Positions 9,805 to 10,863 of a DNA stretch of 10,863 nt are shown here, piece by piece (the first letter of the stretch is position 1; the number at the start of each line of letters is the position of its first letter). Both the position numbers and the translations under genes were made by a program. Source of the stretch: Geminicoccaceae bacterium (GTDB lineage: Bacteria > Pseudomonadota > Alphaproteobacteria > Geminicoccales > Geminicoccaceae); contig JAPJRA010000061.1 in assembly GCA_030824835.1 (NCBI GenBank), forward strand, positions 1 to 10,863. The letters run 5' to 3'. Below the pieces are notes generated by a model that ran no database searches, was not told the origin of the DNA, and saw nothing but the letters and a program-made list of their open reading frames with translations.

Positions 9805-9831
9805 GATGCCCGTCGAGCTGCCGCCAACCCG

Positions 9832-10110
9832 TCAGTGCAGCTGCCAGATCCCGGCGGCGTGCTGGTGGGCCACTGGCCCGATCAGGCGTTTGCGGGCGAC
9901 CGACACGCTGTGCAGCTTGCCCTCGATGTTCCTGGCCCAGAAATCGAGAAACTTGCGCAACTCGGGAAAGTGAGGGGCCAGATCGTAGTGCTGCCACAGG
10001 AAGGTCTGCAGCAGGGTCGGATGATCCGGCAGATGATAGGTGATCTCGGCGGTTGCCAGGCGATAGCCGCGGAGCTGTAGCTCCAGCGGTGGTCGGTCGT
10101 TCGTGGTCAT
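9832..10110 (-). CDS. usg: Usg family protein
   Basis: A 92-residue protein that I recognise as the Usg-like family, which is frequent in alphaproteobacteria and has no established biochemical role. Diagnostic stretches are LQLRGYRLATAEITYHLPDH near 11-30, LLQTFLWQHYDLAPHFPELR near 33-52, FLDFWARNIEGKLHSVSVA near 54-72, and a basic tail. There is no signal peptide or membrane helix, so it is probably cytoplasmic. The Shine-Dalgarno GGAG (complement of 10119-10122) is 8 nt before the ATG at 10110. It is divergent from groES, and the two share a 242-bp upstream region that contains HrcA-type operators. Whether usg is also heat-regulated from that region is open. Confidence 0.9.
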   Translation of the reverse strand: MTTNDRPPLELQLRGYRLATAEITYHLPDHPTLLQTFLWQHYDLAPHFPELRKFLDFWARNIEGKLHSVSVARKRLIGPVAHQHAAGIWQLH

Positions 10111-10129
10111 CGAGCGATCTCCGCAGGCT

Positions 10130-10168
10130 GAATGTGATCATTCTGCCGTCAAGATCCTTGACGTCAAG
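10130..10168. repeat. Cluster of short inverted repeats in the usg-groES intergenic region
   Basis: GAATG (10130-10134) and CATTC (10139-10143) face each other across 4 nt. Next to them, GTCAAG (10148-10153), CTTGAC (10157-10162) and GTCAAG (10163-10168) form two overlapping inverted repeats. The last two units make the perfect 12-bp palindrome CTTGACGTCAAG. These could be operator half-sites, but no known regulator is implied by the sequence. Confidence 0.4.
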
Positions 10169-10187
10169 TGGTCGGCGTGCGCATTGT
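10158..10187 (+). promoter_or_regulatory. groES: Candidate groESL promoter
   Basis: TTGACG at 10158-10163 is a good -35. Eighteen nt later, CATTGT at 10182-10187 is a weak -10 with three of six matches. Initiation near 10194 would place the first CIRCE-like repeat just downstream of the start, where HrcA binding normally blocks transcription. An RpoH-type promoter starting with CTTG at 10157 is an alternative. Confidence 0.3.
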
Positions 10188-10204
10188 CCTTAGTTTTCAA
10201 GGTG

Positions 10205-10231
10205 TTAGCAGCAGTCCCGAGTGAGTGCTAA
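10205..10231 (+). promoter_or_regulatory. Degenerate CIRCE-like operator
   Basis: The left arm TTAGCAGCA (10205-10213), a 9-nt spacer, and the right arm GAGTGCTAA (10223-10231). The right arm is a perfect CIRCE half; the left arm keeps TTAGCA but has GCA instead of CTC. The outer flanking pair G10204-C10232 is also kept. The exact 9-nt spacing argues that this is a second or decayed HrcA site and not a chance match. Confidence 0.6.
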
Positions 10232-10289
10232 CAAAATCGGCGGCCTCCTCTTGAAGCCCCCCGGATGCTCTCCTACGTACGGCGCGACG

Positions 10290-10316
10290 TTGGCACTCGA
10301 CGTCGAAGAGTGCCAA
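10290..10316 (+). promoter_or_regulatory. CIRCE operator (HrcA-binding site) of groESL
   Basis: The left arm TTGGCACTC (10290-10298), a 9-nt spacer, and the right arm GAGTGCCAA (10308-10316) form a perfect inverted repeat, extended by G10289-C10317. It differs from the classical TTAGCACTC arm by one symmetric A-to-G change. The HrcA repressor binds CIRCE and represses chaperone genes until heat or protein stress titrates GroEL. The site lies 36 nt before the groES ATG, inside the likely 5' leader. Confidence 0.93.
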
Positions 10317-10329
10317 CAGGATTTGCGTC

Positions 10330-10352
10330 ATGAAATTCGGAGGCTCTGCCAC

Positions 10353-10356
<4 letters not shown>
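10330..10356 (+). CDS. Possible 8-codon upstream ORF overlapping the groES start
   Basis: ATG at 10330 opens MKFGGSAT and stops at TGA 10354-10356, which overlaps the groES ATG (10353-10355) as ATGA. The groES Shine-Dalgarno CGGAGG (10338-10343) lies inside it. A weak AGG (10318-10320) precedes it. It could be a chance feature. Confidence 0.2.

Positions 10357-10863
<507 letters not shown>

Noticed and set aside
10221..10352. N-terminal extension of groES starting at GTG 10221
   Set aside because: It would translate through the CIRCE and is unlike any GroES. ATG 10353 has a good Shine-Dalgarno and the normal [10 protein letters not shown] start.

Overview
This is a high-GC (roughly two-thirds G+C by eye), densely packed chromosomal segment. 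It most likely comes from an alphaproteobacterium, perhaps Rhodospirillales-like. The basis is a Usg-family gene (a small protein known mainly from Alphaproteobacteria), an alphaproteobacterial-type L28, a phasin-like protein, a BI-1/YbhL membrane protein, and groESL behind a CIRCE (HrcA) operator. The genus cannot be named from the sequence alone. No tRNA, rRNA, CRISPR array, insertion sequence, integrase or phage gene is visible, and codon use is uniformly GC-rich, so nothing points to horizontal transfer.

Layout, left to right. Positions 1-1456 (minus) hold the N-terminal three quarters of acetyl-CoA synthetase (acs); its C-terminus lies beyond the left edge. A 352-bp gene-free stretch follows, containing several DnaA-box-like nonamers of uncertain meaning. 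At 1809-2468 (minus) is a secreted SGNH/GDSL hydrolase of the TesA type. It is divergent, across only 33 bp, from an ABC ATPase (2502-3197) and a large FtsX-like permease (3194-5716) that overlap by ATGA. This is the conserved tesA/ybbA/ybbP cluster. Next on the plus strand are a CcdA-type thiol-electron transporter (5807-6541), a Bax-inhibitor-1 family membrane protein (6629-7354), a strong GC hairpin, an exported phytase-like/esterase-like protein that seems to use a non-canonical start (about 7443-8402), and a small proline-rich exported protein (8486-8886) whose reading frame is broken by one base in a run of G. On the minus strand is rpmB (8912-9205), followed by a phasin-like gene (+, 9415-9804), usg (-, 9832-10110), and finally groES (10353-10667) and the start of groEL (10708-) on the plus strand.

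Most genes are housekeeping or widely conserved: acetate activation, envelope and lipid export, thiol transfer across the membrane, translation and chaperones. The only tightly coupled units are ybbA-ybbP and groES-groEL. The richest regulatory region is the 242 bp between usg and groES. It holds one perfect CIRCE, a second degenerate CIRCE with identical geometry, two overlapping short palindrome sets, and an 8-codon upstream ORF whose stop overlaps the groES start.

I do not see a new multi-gene system here. The points most worth a second look are the frameshifted exported protein, the missing canonical start of the phytase-like gene, and the architecture of the groES leader.
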